From NCBI GenBank assembly GCA_020722815.1, contig DYKB01000009.1, positions 1 through 64,000 on the forward strand: a stretch of DNA of 64,000 nucleotides. The letters run 5' to 3'. Within the stretch, counting starts at the first letter, position 1. Each line of letters opens with the position of its first letter. Below, in pieces: positions 1-9,131 of this stretch. A model generated the notes under the pieces. The model saw only the letters and a list, made by a program, of their open reading frames with translations. It did not search any database and was not told the origin of the DNA. Origin of the DNA: Caldithrix sp. (GTDB lineage: Bacteria; Zhuqueibacterota; Zhuqueibacteria; Thermofontimicrobiales; Sulfurfontimicrobiaceae). The position numbers and the translations under genes were made by a program.

Positions 1-525
1 ACCATCAATATATTTTTCTTGCGTTTCCTTATCCTCCCAATCCCACCATTTCGTCAATTTCGGTTGAGGAACAGTAAAAACTCGTTTTGATAAATGCCAT
101 TTATCGCTATGAGGATCCTCTATCAGTATCTGATAAATGTAAATACCAGTTGTAGCAGTCGCATTTTTGTCAAAATAGTGATATTTGCCATTTTGAAATA
201 TAAAGTCTGCCAGGAAAATAGAAACTATTTCTTTATCACCATCTCGGTGAATACGAAGTATTTTACCAGAAGTGTTTTGGCTAAATTTTGAAAATTTCAA
301 TTCAATGACAACCCTATCAGGTCTCTGGTCAATTGTCCATATTGTGTCAATCATCTCCGTCGCCAGATTCTTATAAATAGTCTGATCACTCATGAGTATT
401 TTCATCAGGCGATCATCTTTTTGCAGCAGCGTCCGGGCGTTTTCTGCTGCCTGAACTGGCCAGCCCGATAGAAAAATCCCGACCAAAATAATAAACAGGT
501 TAAATTTTATAAAACGATAATCCAT
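1..525 (-). CDS. Secreted protein of unknown function, 3' end cut by window edge
   Basis: An open frame reads from an ATG at 525 to base 1 without a stop, giving 175 residues of an incomplete protein. A strong ribosome site (GGAGGAAAT) lies directly before the ATG. The first 25 residues are a typical signal peptide: a short basic start, a hydrophobic core FIILVGIFLSGW, and an AQA-like cleavage site before ENARTLL. The mature part alternates short hydrophobic strands with polar turns, including GIYIYQILIEDP and RVFTVPQP. This resembles a beta-sandwich such as a fibronectin-III or FlgD-like fold, but no family is recognised. It is probably exported to the periplasm or cell surface. It is transcribed away from the rest of the window, so its operon is unseen. 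Confidence 0.8.
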   Translation of the reverse strand, partial: MDYRFIKFNLFIILVGIFLSGWPVQAAENARTLLQKDDRLMKILMSDQTIYKNLATEMIDTIWTIDQRPDRVVIELKFSKFSQNTSGKILRIHRDGDKEIVSIFLADFIFQNGKYHYFDKNATATTGIYIYQILIEDPHSDKWHLSKRVFTVPQPKLTKWWDWEDKETQEKYIDG

Positions 526-1938
526 ATTTCCTCCAATTTTAAAGAATCCTGTCATGTTACCGATGGAAGAAGCTTTTAATTGTTAAGATTTTGTAACAAA
601 GGTCTAGATATAATAGACGTTTCGAAAATTAAAATACGTCCGGATATTTTACTCTTTTTTAAAATGATTCATTTTAATATATGATTGGTAAATTATAAGT
701 GTAAAATGTCTTTTGCTGTACTTTACACATCATAATTTTAATTTTTATATTATCGTGTTTTGACCTCACACTTCGGTATATAATGTACATCGAATCAATC
801 TATTTTTCAATCGGTAAATTAAATGTCAATTAACAAATTTCCATATCAATTTAAAAATAAAATGATATAACACAAGTATTTATTTTTGTTAAATAACCAT
901 TTCCATATAGTAAAATCAAAGAGAATCGAATTTCCAAGACCAAAGAACTGAATCAAATCAGATAATTGAAATTTAAGAACGGGGGAAGATAAAAATATGT
1001 AAATTTGATAGCATACAATTTATGTGCCAATATTTTTATATTTGTAAATTTTGTGTAACCTATTGAAAAGAATATAAATATATCACCATGAAATATACTT
1101 TTCATTTATAAAATGTTGCTTTTATGCAACAATCCAAAATGGAAATATTACTTATTTTTTCAATAAAATCAATGAGTTAAATAAAAAACACGCACTGTTA
1201 CATTTTTGCAACAAAATTATACGGCTTTTTTGGGGAGGTTTAATTTACAAATTAAAAATAATGAAATGACGCCAAAATAGTCGGTGGCAGGTATTCTGAA
1301 CGAAGCCTTTAATTCGGTTCAGGACAGACTTCGTGAGGTGAAATATCTTTTTTCAATGCAAGAGGAGATTCTTGGCTTCGCTCAGAATGACAGCATCAGG
1401 CTTTTATAACGACCTCATTATCATTTGATAGATTAAACCTTGAAGGAGGGGTTCGCAAGGTGTTCGGCTCAAAAAGTTCAGCAAGAAGAAGTATCAAAGA
1501 TGTATTTCCTCCTTCGTCGTTTCTCCTGAAGGAGCGTATTCTCCTGAAAAAGAGCAATAATCGCTATGATGTCGAACTATAAAGATATTTTGCAAAAATT
1601 TAACAAACTTCCTTGTAAAAGTCAAGTGTTTTTTTATTTCACTTTTGAAAATGGAATCATTATTTGCTGGATTATTCATCAAATTTAGCGGCAAAGTTTC
1701 GTGGTATTGAACTATTCAGTATTAAAAGACATCAAATTTTAAAATATCACACCTTCGGGATTGAATATGGAAGGCACCCGAAAAAGCTTTACCAAACCTG
1801 ATTCACAAATAACGATTGGGTTTTTCATTGCATCATTTTCTTTTAACGGGATTGGCTTGTTCGGGGAGGTTTGGCAAAGCGGCCAGAGATTATAACGAAT
1901 CCTTATTATTATATTTATTAAACGCATCGAAAAATCCC
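526..1938. other. AT-rich intergenic region without a supported gene
   Basis: About 1.4 kb with very low GC and frequent stops in all frames; short open frames here have no ribosome site and no recognisable protein. It holds a small hairpin (TGTTGC/GCAACA arms, 1114-1131), a TATAAT box at 779-784 with no convincing -35 box, and the palindromic repeat listed separately at 1283-1394. The length and composition would fit decayed genes or a regulatory island, but nothing shows either. Confidence 0.6.
1283..1394. repeat. Palindromic interspersed repeat (ATTCTGAGCGAAG type)
   Basis: The left arm holds ATTCTGAACGAAGCC at about 1293-1307 and the right arm holds GGCTTCGCTCAGAAT at about 1374-1388. 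They are reverse complements apart from one base. The outer and inner parts are poorly matched. Sequences containing ATTCTGAGCGAAG next to AGAATCTC are a familiar dispersed palindrome in many environmental bacterial genomes. It probably folds in RNA or is a relic of a non-autonomous mobile element. Confidence 0.55.
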
Positions 1939-1967
1939 TTGACATTTTTCCTTTTTTCTGTTATTTT
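1939..1967 (+). promoter_or_regulatory. Putative promoter for the larA-HD gene
   Basis: TTGACA at 1939-1944, a 17-base spacer, and TATTTT at 1962-1967. The same arrangement occurs at 35305-35333 and 63614-63642. It leaves a leader of roughly 130 bases before the ATG at 2104. Confidence 0.5.
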
Positions 1968-2103
1968 TCCTAATGTGAATCATTGGGGAATGAAATTTAA
2001 TCTTACAAGCTTCATTCAGATGTACTGCTGGACCTTAGATTTAAGATACGGCTGCGAATAAATTTCGTTTTTGATGGTAATTTTTAAGGGATCAGGTTTA
2101 TCT

Positions 2104-4062
2104 ATGCAAGCTAAATTAAAATATGGAAAATCATTTATTGACCTGGATTTGCCAGAATCAGCTTCGATTTTGTCGCGTGTTGAGGCGTCTTTTGAACAAA
2201 AAAATGATGAAGTGGCGATAATTCAACGGGCTCTGGCCACGCCGATTGAATCTTTCCCCCTGGAAAAAATCGTTCGAAAAGGGGAAAAGACCTGCATTGT
2301 GGTGCCGGATGCGACGCGGGTTTGCCGGGCTGCGGTGTTTTTGCCGATTCTGATCGAAAAATTAAATGCGTGCGGAATTGCGGATCATGATATTTTGATT
2401 TTAATGGCCAATGGGAGCCATCGAAAAAATACACCTGAGGAGCAGATTGAGATTCTGGGCGAAGCCATCGTTAAACGCATTCGAATTATAGAACATGACA
2501 GCCAGGATTCAACCATGATGGTGCATCTGGGGGAAACAGCGAACAAGACGCCAGTTTTGGTGAATCGCTATTTGATGCGTTCGGAACGGGTGATTCTGGT
2601 GGGTGGCGTGTTGCATCACTATTTTGCGGGATTTGGCGGTGGACCAAAATTGGTTGTACCTGGCTGCGCTGGTTATGAGACGATTTTAAAAAATCATCGT
2701 TTTACCATTCATCCGGAATTTCACGCGCTGCATCCGGCATGTGAAGAAGGGAATCTGGCGGATAATCCAGTCCATGCGGATATTCGGGATGCCCTGAAAT
2801 TTGTGACCGTTGATTTTACCTTGAATGTGGTTCTGGATACGCAGGGATTTATCTGCCATGCGTTCGCGGGGGAATTGTTTGCGGCCCATGAGAAAGCGTG
2901 TGAAGTCGTGCACCAATTGCATAGCATCCCGTTTCAACAAAAAGCCAATCTGGTAATTGCCAGTGCCGGCGGGTATCCGAAGGATGTCAATCTGATTCAG
3001 GTTCATAAGAGCATCCACCATGCATTTCAGGTAGTGGAGAAAAATGGGGTATTGATAATTGCGGCGGAATGTGCAGATGGAATTGGCTCGAAAACGTTTC
3101 TGGAGTGGTTTGATAACGATCCAGATCTGGCGACCATGCATCAAAATCTGTTAAATAATTTTAAAATCAATGGGAATACAGCATTGGCGTTGAAGATGAA
3201 AACCGAACAGGTTAAAATTCTTTTGCTTTCCCAATTGTCGCCAGAAATTGTTAAAAAATTAGGGATGATTCCCGTCAATTCAATTCCGGAAGCGCTTGAA
3301 ATTGCCCGAACTCAATTACCGGCCGATTTTAAAATTACGCTGATCCCGGATGCTTCGACCTATCTCCCATTATTCCAGCGGGATGTGCTGCATTTTTCGC
3401 CGGCGGAACAGCAAAATATAATTCAGGAAGCATTCGATTTTGTTCGGCATCACCTGGGCGCGGATATTTCCGGACATGACGGGTTCCATGCCTGGCGTGT
3501 CTGGCGATTGGCGCAGCGGATTGCCGAGAAGGAAGGGGGAAATCAATTTGTCATTCAGTTGGCCGCAATTTTGCATGATGTCGTTGATTGGAAAAATATT
3601 GATCCGGCACAAATTCATCAAAAAGATCGGGTGAAAGATTGGCTACGATTACAAAAATTACCCATTGAACTTATCGATCAGGTGAACGAAATTATTGACA
3701 CATTGTCTTATAAAGGTGCGGGCGTGAAAACCGAAATGCGCACGTTGGAAGGAAAAATTGTGCAGGATGCGGATCGGCTGGATGCGATGGGAGCTATCGG
3801 TATCGCCCGAACATTTGCTTATGGGGCACTTAAAAATCAACCGATTTATGACCCGGAAATGCAACCGGTGTTCCATCAATCAGCTTCGGATTATCAAACC
3901 CGACAAAGTACAAGTATCAATCACTTTTATGAGAAATTATTACTCCTTCAGGAGCGATTAAATACCGCAACCGCACAAAAAATCGGTGATCAGCGGCATC
4001 AATTTCTGGAAAAGTTTCTAAATCGATTTAAGGCAGAATGGGAAGGGGTGGATGAGGAGTAG
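2104..4062 (+). CDS. LarA-type nickel-dependent racemase fused to HD-domain phosphohydrolase
   Basis: The N-terminal 425 residues match the LarA family, lactate racemases that use a nickel-pincer nucleotide bound to a lysine. Visible key residues, by analogy with Lactiplantibacillus LarA, are H106 in NGSHR, H172 in HYFAGFGGGPK, K182 (the cofactor lysine) and H198 in LKNH, with family spacing. Residues about 430-640 are an HD phosphohydrolase like YedJ/YpgQ: H458-D459, ILHDV (H491-D492) and QDADRLDAMGAIG near 555. LarA proteins are normally about 420-440 residues and end where the HD part begins, so this 652-residue protein is a fusion. I chose the ATG at 2104 (AAGGGATCAGG before it, MQAKLKYGK like other LarA starts) over an ATG at 2071 with no ribosome site. 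The cofactor genes larB, larC and larE are not in the window. The racemase substrate may not be lactate, since the family is broad. Confidence 0.85.
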   Translation: MQAKLKYGKSFIDLDLPESASILSRVEASFEQKNDEVAIIQRALATPIESFPLEKIVRKGEKTCIVVPDATRVCRAAVFLPILIEKLNACGIADHDILILMANGSHRKNTPEEQIEILGEAIVKRIRIIEHDSQDSTMMVHLGETANKTPVLVNRYLMRSERVILVGGVLHHYFAGFGGGPKLVVPGCAGYETILKNHRFTIHPEFHALHPACEEGNLADNPVHADIRDALKFVTVDFTLNVVLDTQGFICHAFAGELFAAHEKACEVVHQLHSIPFQQKANLVIASAGGYPKDVNLIQVHKSIHHAFQVVEKNGVLIIAAECADGIGSKTFLEWFDNDPDLATMHQNLLNNFKINGNTALALKMKTEQVKILLLSQLSPEIVKKLGMIPVNSIPEALEIARTQLPADFKITLIPDASTYLPLFQRDVLHFSPAEQQNIIQEAFDFVRHHLGADISGHDGFHAWRVWRLAQRIAEKEGGNQFVIQLAAILHDVVDWKNIDPAQIHQKDRVKDWLRLQKLPIELIDQVNEIIDTLSYKGAGVKTEMRTLEGKIVQDADRLDAMGAIGIARTFAYGALKNQPIYDPEMQPVFHQSASDYQTRQSTSINHFYEKLLLLQERLNTATAQKIGDQRHQFLEKFLNRFKAEWEGVDEE

Positions 4063-4067
4063 CTAAT

Positions 4068-4109
4068 TAGCGGTTTAGGTGTTTAGTTGGTAGGGATTTA
4101 GGATTTTGG
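4068..4109 (+). repeat. Degenerate heptamer tandem repeat
   Basis: Six successive 7-base units directly after the larA-HD stop: TAGCGGT, TTAGGTG, TTTAGTT, GGTAGGG, ATTTAGG, ATTTTGG. The match is loose, but the 7-base period is the same as at 9132, 11361, 17712, 25119, 33915 and 47394. Confidence 0.4.
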
Positions 4110-4209
4110 AGAAATTTGGTTGATGATCTGTGGGAGTGAATAGGGGATCTGCAGTAACCCAAATAAACTTTTTTAATAATTTTTTACTAATCACCGGAAA
4201 AGCTGCCTC

Positions 4210-4560
4210 CTAACCAACCGGCGCGGTGGCATTGGCTTTTAATTCACGGGCTTTTTCAATAATTTCACATTTAAAATCGAAGATTGCTTTGGCAGCAATT
4301 TCAGTGAAATTCGGCAGCCGGGCGCGCAAAAAGTCAATCACATTTAACAGGTCCTGGCTTGGATTATTTCTGACCAGCTTCTGAAAATCCCGAAAGCTGG
4401 CTGCATCCAGTTCCCGGACTGCAAATATGCCAATTCGCCGCCGTAGTTCGTAACTGAACAGGCTGAGAAAATTGCTCTTCAATTCCGGAGAGCCGTCAAA
4501 ATCTAATCCAGCCTCGGTTAATATTTCTTCAATAAATTGATCGATAAAATTTCGATCCAT
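4210..4560 (-). CDS. Small alpha-helical protein, DUF5663-like
   Basis: 116 residues, predicted nearly all helical and acidic, with no signal peptide or membrane segment. The opening FIDQFIEEILTEAGLD, the central LRRRIGIFAVRELDA and the closing LPNFTEIAAKAIFDF follow the pattern I associate with DUF5663, small proteins of unknown function. The gene stands alone between the plus-strand larA-HD gene and a non-coding stretch, convergent with the former. No biochemical role can be read from the sequence; the family name is from memory of the pattern and is tentative. Confidence 0.7.
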   Translation of the reverse strand: MDRNFIDQFIEEILTEAGLDFDGSPELKSNFLSLFSYELRRRIGIFAVRELDAASFRDFQKLVRNNPSQDLLNVIDFLRARLPNFTEIAAKAIFDFKCEIIEKARELKANATAPVG

Positions 4561-4975
4561 ATTGTGCCCTGCCCATGCCTGCTGCCATGAATCGTAATTT
4601 AACTATTGAACGGGGAGGATGTTTTACCATAAACTGTCGTACAGTCTCCTTGAAGGGGGATAATACTCATATTTCTCATAAGATGCAAGTAAATTTTACA
4701 AAAAGTACATTTTTTATTCAGAATCGAAGGGTCATAACTTCAAAAAATCATGATTGTTATTGCATTTCTACCAAATTTATTTTATATTTATCAGAAATAA
4801 AGATTCAATTTATTTTAAAAAAAGGTAAATTGTATTTGATCATTTGAAAATAAATATTCAAAAATTATTTGAATTGGATTTTAACAAATTAAAAGCAGTC
4901 TAATTTTACAGGAGGCACTGAGAAAACAGCGGCTCACGGCGGGGATATCTTTTAATCTTGACTTTCTTTTATGAT
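4561..4975. other. Intergenic region, no gene seen
   Basis: AT-rich DNA between the DUF5663-like gene and the GxxExxY pseudogene. A plus-strand open frame at 4575-4847 has low-complexity composition, no ribosome site and no recognisable protein, so I do not call it a gene. Confidence 0.5.
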
Positions 4976-5358
4976 ATGGTTTATGAAGAGTTGACCGAAC
5001 GAATTATCGGTGCCGCTATTGAAGTCCATAGAATATTGGGACCTGGTTTACATGAATCAACTTATAAGGCTGCGTTGGCACATGAATTGTAATGGCGAAA
5101 AATTCCATTTCTGCGGGAAGTCGAAATTGCCGTTGATGATAAAGGAATTAAATTGAAGGCTGAAAAATATCGAACGACTTTCTGATTGATAAAAAGGTAA
5201 TAGTTGAAGCAAAAGCAGTGTTTGAAATGCATCCTATTTATACAGTTCAGGCCTTAACGCACATGAAATATGCCAAAATAAAGATAGGACTTCTTATTAA
5301 TTTCAATGTTGAAAGACTAATCGATGGACTAAAACGTTTGATTAACACCCAAAACTAA
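4976..5358 (+). pseudogene. GxxExxY family protein, inactivated by a stop and a frameshift
   Basis: Read through the lesions, the product is about 126 residues of the GxxExxY family (PDDEXK_3, nuclease-like fold of uncertain function). The start [18 protein letters not shown], the name motif in GPGLHESTY, and the end KIGLLINFNVERLIDG are all typical. A TAA at 5090-5092 interrupts codon 39, and one base is missing near 5174-5176, so the frame runs into TGA at 5183-5185. After the shift the frame continues as DFLIDKKVIVEAKAV to a TAA at 5356-5358. Two independent lesions argue for real decay rather than one sequencing error. These genes are often scattered singly and mobile. No intact copy is in the window. 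Confidence 0.85.
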
Positions 5359-5395
5359 TAACTTCATTATTATTAACATATTTTGTTTCGTCTTT

Positions 5396-5435
5396 CTTTG
5401 TGATTTTCCGTGCTCTCTGTGACTCCTTGTTAAAT
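5396..5435 (+). repeat. Degenerate tandem repeat with about 10-base period
   Basis: GTG or GTT recurs at 5400, 5410, 5419 and 5429 inside pyrimidine-rich units (CTTTGTGATT, TTCCGTGCTC, TCTGTGACTC, CTTGTTAAAT). A short relative in the opposite orientation, TTAACCGCCAAAGATACATA, lies at 35219-35238. Similar CTTTGTG-type runs are common in intergenic DNA of environmental bacteria. Confidence 0.35.
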
Positions 5436-5536
5436 AATGAGCAGTGAGACTTAATTATAAAAAATATATTCAAAAATTCGATTCAGCTAATAATTTCAGC
5501 CCGGGTATTCACAATTAATCTTAATGATTGAATTTT

Positions 5537-8500
5537 ATGCCAGCAAACATTCGAAAAAATATCAAGATTATTATCACGTTTATCATCATCCTGATAAATT
5601 TCAGCCTGATTATCTGGAATACAAGACCACCGCAATTTAATTTGCAGCTTCTGCCCTGGTTTCCAACTGTGAAATACATGCTCTTTGGATTGGGACTCCT
5701 GATTCTGATTTTGGTCACCCAGATGATGCAGATTAAGCGGACCTGGGATTATATTTATCTCAATATTGGATTATGGGCATTTGTCATTCTGTTGGCCTAT
5801 CCCAAAATACATTATTGGTTGATGACGCAAACGGTTCAAACCGTCAACGATCAATTCAGTTTGTTTTTTTGGCTTTCAGCGGGGATAATTTTCGCAATTA
5901 CTTTTCTATTGGGCGCTTTTGTATTATCACGACCGATTAAACCAAAACATTACCCGCAGGCGATCATTCTCGGCCACATTCTGGCGTTTTCAATGATCTC
6001 GACCATTGCGCTGGTGTTGTTATTTATCATTGAGTCGTACTTCCCGCTTGATGCCGCGGGTGGACAGCCTCCGGATTTGACCACCCTCTTTTTAATAATT
6101 TCATTGGTTCAATTAGTCCTGTTTTCGATAGCGGGTATTAAATACTTCTGGCGGTTCTGGAAAAATGATAAGATTTATTTTTGGTTAACCCTGGTGGCCA
6201 TATTTTTTATAATGGCCAGTTTTTCATTTATTATCGAACAATTTAACCATCTCGCCTTTTCCGGCCTGGCGTATATCTATCAACTAACGGGTTTAATCTG
6301 CCTTTTGATGGTTATTTTTAATGAACATTCCCGCTTTTTAGAATCGGAAACCGCACTTCGCCGGACTTTGGAAGAATCTCTCACCAATCTCGAAAGCAAA
6401 TTTCAAAAACATCTCAATCTCCTGAATGGTATTCAGGCTGGCATTTTTATGCTGGACGCCGAGGGAAAATTCGTGTTTTGTAATCTTCAGTTTTGCACGA
6501 TATTGAATATAGATTTGGAAAAACTGATGGGAAAAAACTTCGAAAGCATCCTGGCCCCGCAGCAGGCGGATAAATTTCAACTAGAATTGCAAAAGCTGAA
6601 AGAAAATATGCCTTCGCAAATCGAGATTGAGCTCAAAAAAACCGAAAAACAGCAGGTTCCCATTTTGATGTTAAGCACGCCGGTGCTTGGTCCTGGTGAA
6701 CAGTATCTGGGGAGCCGCCATGTGGCAGTTCAGATTCATCGCTGGAAAGAGTATGAAAAAGATCTGCTCGATCGCTCGGAAAATCTCGAACGGATGATTC
6801 AACAACGAACAGCGGCATTAAAGAAAAAGTCCCTCGAACTGGAATACTCGAAAAATTATTATGAAACATTAATTTCAGGCATGCTTGACATCATGCTGGT
6901 GATGGATAATCAGGGGAATTGTACATTTATTAATGACTATGGCCAAAAAATATTAGGCTATGCGGCCACAGAATTAAGCGAAAAACGACTGCCAGAATTT
7001 TTCCGTGATTTTAAACGCATCCAGCAGGATTATGGCAATGCGCTGAATTTTGAATTGCGGGATCACGAAGTCGAAGTTAAAACCAAGACCGGTGAAAAAA
7101 TCCTCTGTAACTGGAATGTGCATGTTCTGCCGGAACTCGATGGGAAACCCATGGGGGTGATGTTTGTAGGCCGTGATATTACCGAATATAAGAAATTACA
7201 GCGACAATTGCAGGATCAAACCCGAAATCTGGAAATTCTTGCCGAGCGAAGAAATTTCGAGTTAAATCGAAAAGTCAAACAACTGAACAAAATTATTCAG
7301 GTTGGTGAAGATATTGTTCTTAATCTGGATTTAAACACAATATTAAAAAATATTTGTGAAGCGATTCAAACTCTTGGCTGGAATATTGTTGTCATCCTGC
7401 CCCGCGATAATGAGGCCGATAATGTTAAAATCATTACCGCCGTTGGTTTGAAGGAAAAACGATTCAATGAATTGGTGAAACATCCATTTGAATTCAAATT
7501 ACTCCTTTCTTTGATGCAGGAGCAATTTCGGATTAGTAATTCCTATTATATTGAAAATACTTTTGGTATATTTGATTTTGATCAGTCGCGCTTTCCCAAA
7601 TTACTTCCCGAATCTCTTCCTGAAAATCATTCGGTTATCTGGAAAACCGGGGATGCGCTGCTGGTTCCCATTAAGATTAAAACGAAAGTACTGGGAAATA
7701 TCATTTTACAAAATCCCGAAGCCCGTGTTAAGCCGGACTATGAGCATGTCAAATCGCTGGAAATTTTTGCCAACAAAGCGGCGGTGGTGATCGAAAACGC
7801 ACGCCTCTATCAGGAAGCCAAAAAACATGCGGGACAGATGGAAAAGGCCAGCCGACTGAAGTCTGAATTTCTGGCCAATATGTCTCATGAACTCCGAACG
7901 CCACTCAATTCCATCATCACGTTGACCAGTATTTTGCTAAAAGGATTGCCAGGCGAATTAAATCCTGAACAGAAAAAACAGATTCTGATTGTTGAAAAAA
8001 ACAGCCAGAATTTACTGAAGCTGATTAATAACTTGCTTGATCTTTCCAAGATCGAAGCCGGAAAAATGGAACTTCATTATACCAATTTCCCAATTCGTGA
8101 GTTGATAAACTCGACCGTGGAAACTATCAAACCGCTATGCATCGAAAAAGGCTTGAAAGTTGAAATTACCATTGATTCAAATTTTCCAGAAATCATCACC
8201 AGTGATTCTGACAAATTGAATCAAATTCTTACCAATTTGTTGGGAAATGCCGTTAAATTTACACAAAAAGGTAAAATCAGTATCACATTAAATCAACACG
8301 AACGGGAAAAGAAATTCGAGATCGGCATTCAGGATACGGGGAGTGGCATGTCCCGTGAAGATCTGGAAAAAATCTTTACTGAATTTACTCAACTTGAAAA
8401 TAATCGTCAATTTCAGGCAAAAGGGACTGGATTGGGGCTCTCCATTACGAAAAAGCTGGTGGAATTAATGGAAGGGGAGATTTCAGTTAAGAGCAAACCA

Positions 8501-9118
8501 GGCAAAGGGACAACTTTTATCCTGGTATTTCCCCTCAAAATTGACGAAACCGTCCGAACAAGCCAATCCCATTTGATTCATTCTGCCAAATCGGGACTGA
8601 CGTTACCAATCCCCGCAGAAACGCAAACGCCAGTGCATATTTCGGCTAAAAATACCGCAGAGACGGTACGAATCGAAGAAAAAGAGACAAGATTACTAAA
8701 AAGGAACGAAACGCCAGCCCCACAATCTTCCTTGAAGGAAAAAGTGACTCCAGGAGGAAACCATATCCTGCTGGTGGATGATAATGAAGATAATCGATAT
8801 GCCATGAGCTATTTTTTAAAAGATCGGGGCTTTAAAATCAGTTTTGCCAGTAATGGTGAAGAAGGGATTCGCGTGGCCATCAAGGAAAAGCCAAATTTAA
8901 TTTTTATGGATGTAATGATGCCAGGAATGGATGGCTATGAAGCCACGCGTATTCTAAAAGGAAGAGCAGAATTTAAAAATATCCCCATCATTGCGATGAC
9001 CGCCAAAGCGATGAGCTACGATCGCGAAAAAGCCCTGGAAGCGGGCTATAATGATTACCTGGCAAAACCTTTCACCTTCGAACTGGTGATTCAGAAGATT
9101 GAAATGTGGTTGAAATAG
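5537..9118 (+). CDS. Hybrid membrane histidine kinase with C-terminal receiver
   Basis: About 1193 residues. The N-terminal 260 residues contain seven or eight hydrophobic segments, so the sensor is membrane-bound. A coiled linker is followed by two PAS domains (about 285-400 and 440-560), a second coiled linker, a GAF domain (about 595-760), HisKA with H784 in NMSHELRTPLNS, and HATPase with GNAVKFT, DTGSGM and GTGLGLS. A low-complexity linker leads to a receiver starting HILLVDDNEDN with acceptor D1125 in FMDVMMPG. The layout is that of hybrid kinases acting in a phosphorelay. I prefer the ATG at 5537; a TTG at 5528 is in frame, and neither has a clear ribosome site. It lies upstream of an NtrB/NtrC-like pair on the same strand. 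The signal is unknown. Confidence 0.9.
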   Translation: MPANIRKNIKIIITFIIILINFSLIIWNTRPPQFNLQLLPWFPTVKYMLFGLGLLILILVTQMMQIKRTWDYIYLNIGLWAFVILLAYPKIHYWLMTQTVQTVNDQFSLFFWLSAGIIFAITFLLGAFVLSRPIKPKHYPQAIILGHILAFSMISTIALVLLFIIESYFPLDAAGGQPPDLTTLFLIISLVQLVLFSIAGIKYFWRFWKNDKIYFWLTLVAIFFIMASFSFIIEQFNHLAFSGLAYIYQLTGLICLLMVIFNEHSRFLESETALRRTLEESLTNLESKFQKHLNLLNGIQAGIFMLDAEGKFVFCNLQFCTILNIDLEKLMGKNFESILAPQQADKFQLELQKLKENMPSQIEIELKKTEKQQVPILMLSTPVLGPGEQYLGSRHVAVQIHRWKEYEKDLLDRSENLERMIQQRTAALKKKSLELEYSKNYYETLISGMLDIMLVMDNQGNCTFINDYGQKILGYAATELSEKRLPEFFRDFKRIQQDYGNALNFELRDHEVEVKTKTGEKILCNWNVHVLPELDGKPMGVMFVGRDITEYKKLQRQLQDQTRNLEILAERRNFELNRKVKQLNKIIQVGEDIVLNLDLNTILKNICEAIQTLGWNIVVILPRDNEADNVKIITAVGLKEKRFNELVKHPFEFKLLLSLMQEQFRISNSYYIENTFGIFDFDQSRFPKLLPESLPENHSVIWKTGDALLVPIKIKTKVLGNIILQNPEARVKPDYEHVKSLEIFANKAAVVIENARLYQEAKKHAGQMEKASRLKSEFLANMSHELRTPLNSIITLTSILLKGLPGELNPEQKKQILIVEKNSQNLLKLINNLLDLSKIEAGKMELHYTNFPIRELINSTVETIKPLCIEKGLKVEITIDSNFPEIITSDSDKLNQILTNLLGNAVKFTQKGKISITLNQHEREKKFEIGIQDTGSGMSREDLEKIFTEFTQLENNRQFQAKGTGLGLSITKKLVELMEGEISVKSKPGKGTTFILVFPLKIDETVRTSQSHLIHSAKSGLTLPIPAETQTPVHISAKNTAETVRIEEKETRLLKRNETPAPQSSLKEKVTPGGNHILLVDDNEDNRYAMSYFLKDRGFKISFASNGEEGIRVAIKEKPNLIFMDVMMPGMDGYEATRILKGRAEFKNIPIIAMTAKAMSYDREKALEAGYNDYLAKPFTFELVIQKIEMWLK

Positions 9119-9131
9119 GATGGAAGTTTAA

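Noticed and set aside
1816..2061. 81-codon plus-strand frame before the larA-HD gene
   Set aside because: It overlaps the putative promoter at 1939-1967, has no ribosome site, and the translation looks random (no motif or segment pattern).
4575..4847. 90-codon plus-strand frame in AT-rich DNA
   Set aside because: No ribosome site, low-complexity composition, no recognisable fold or homology pattern.
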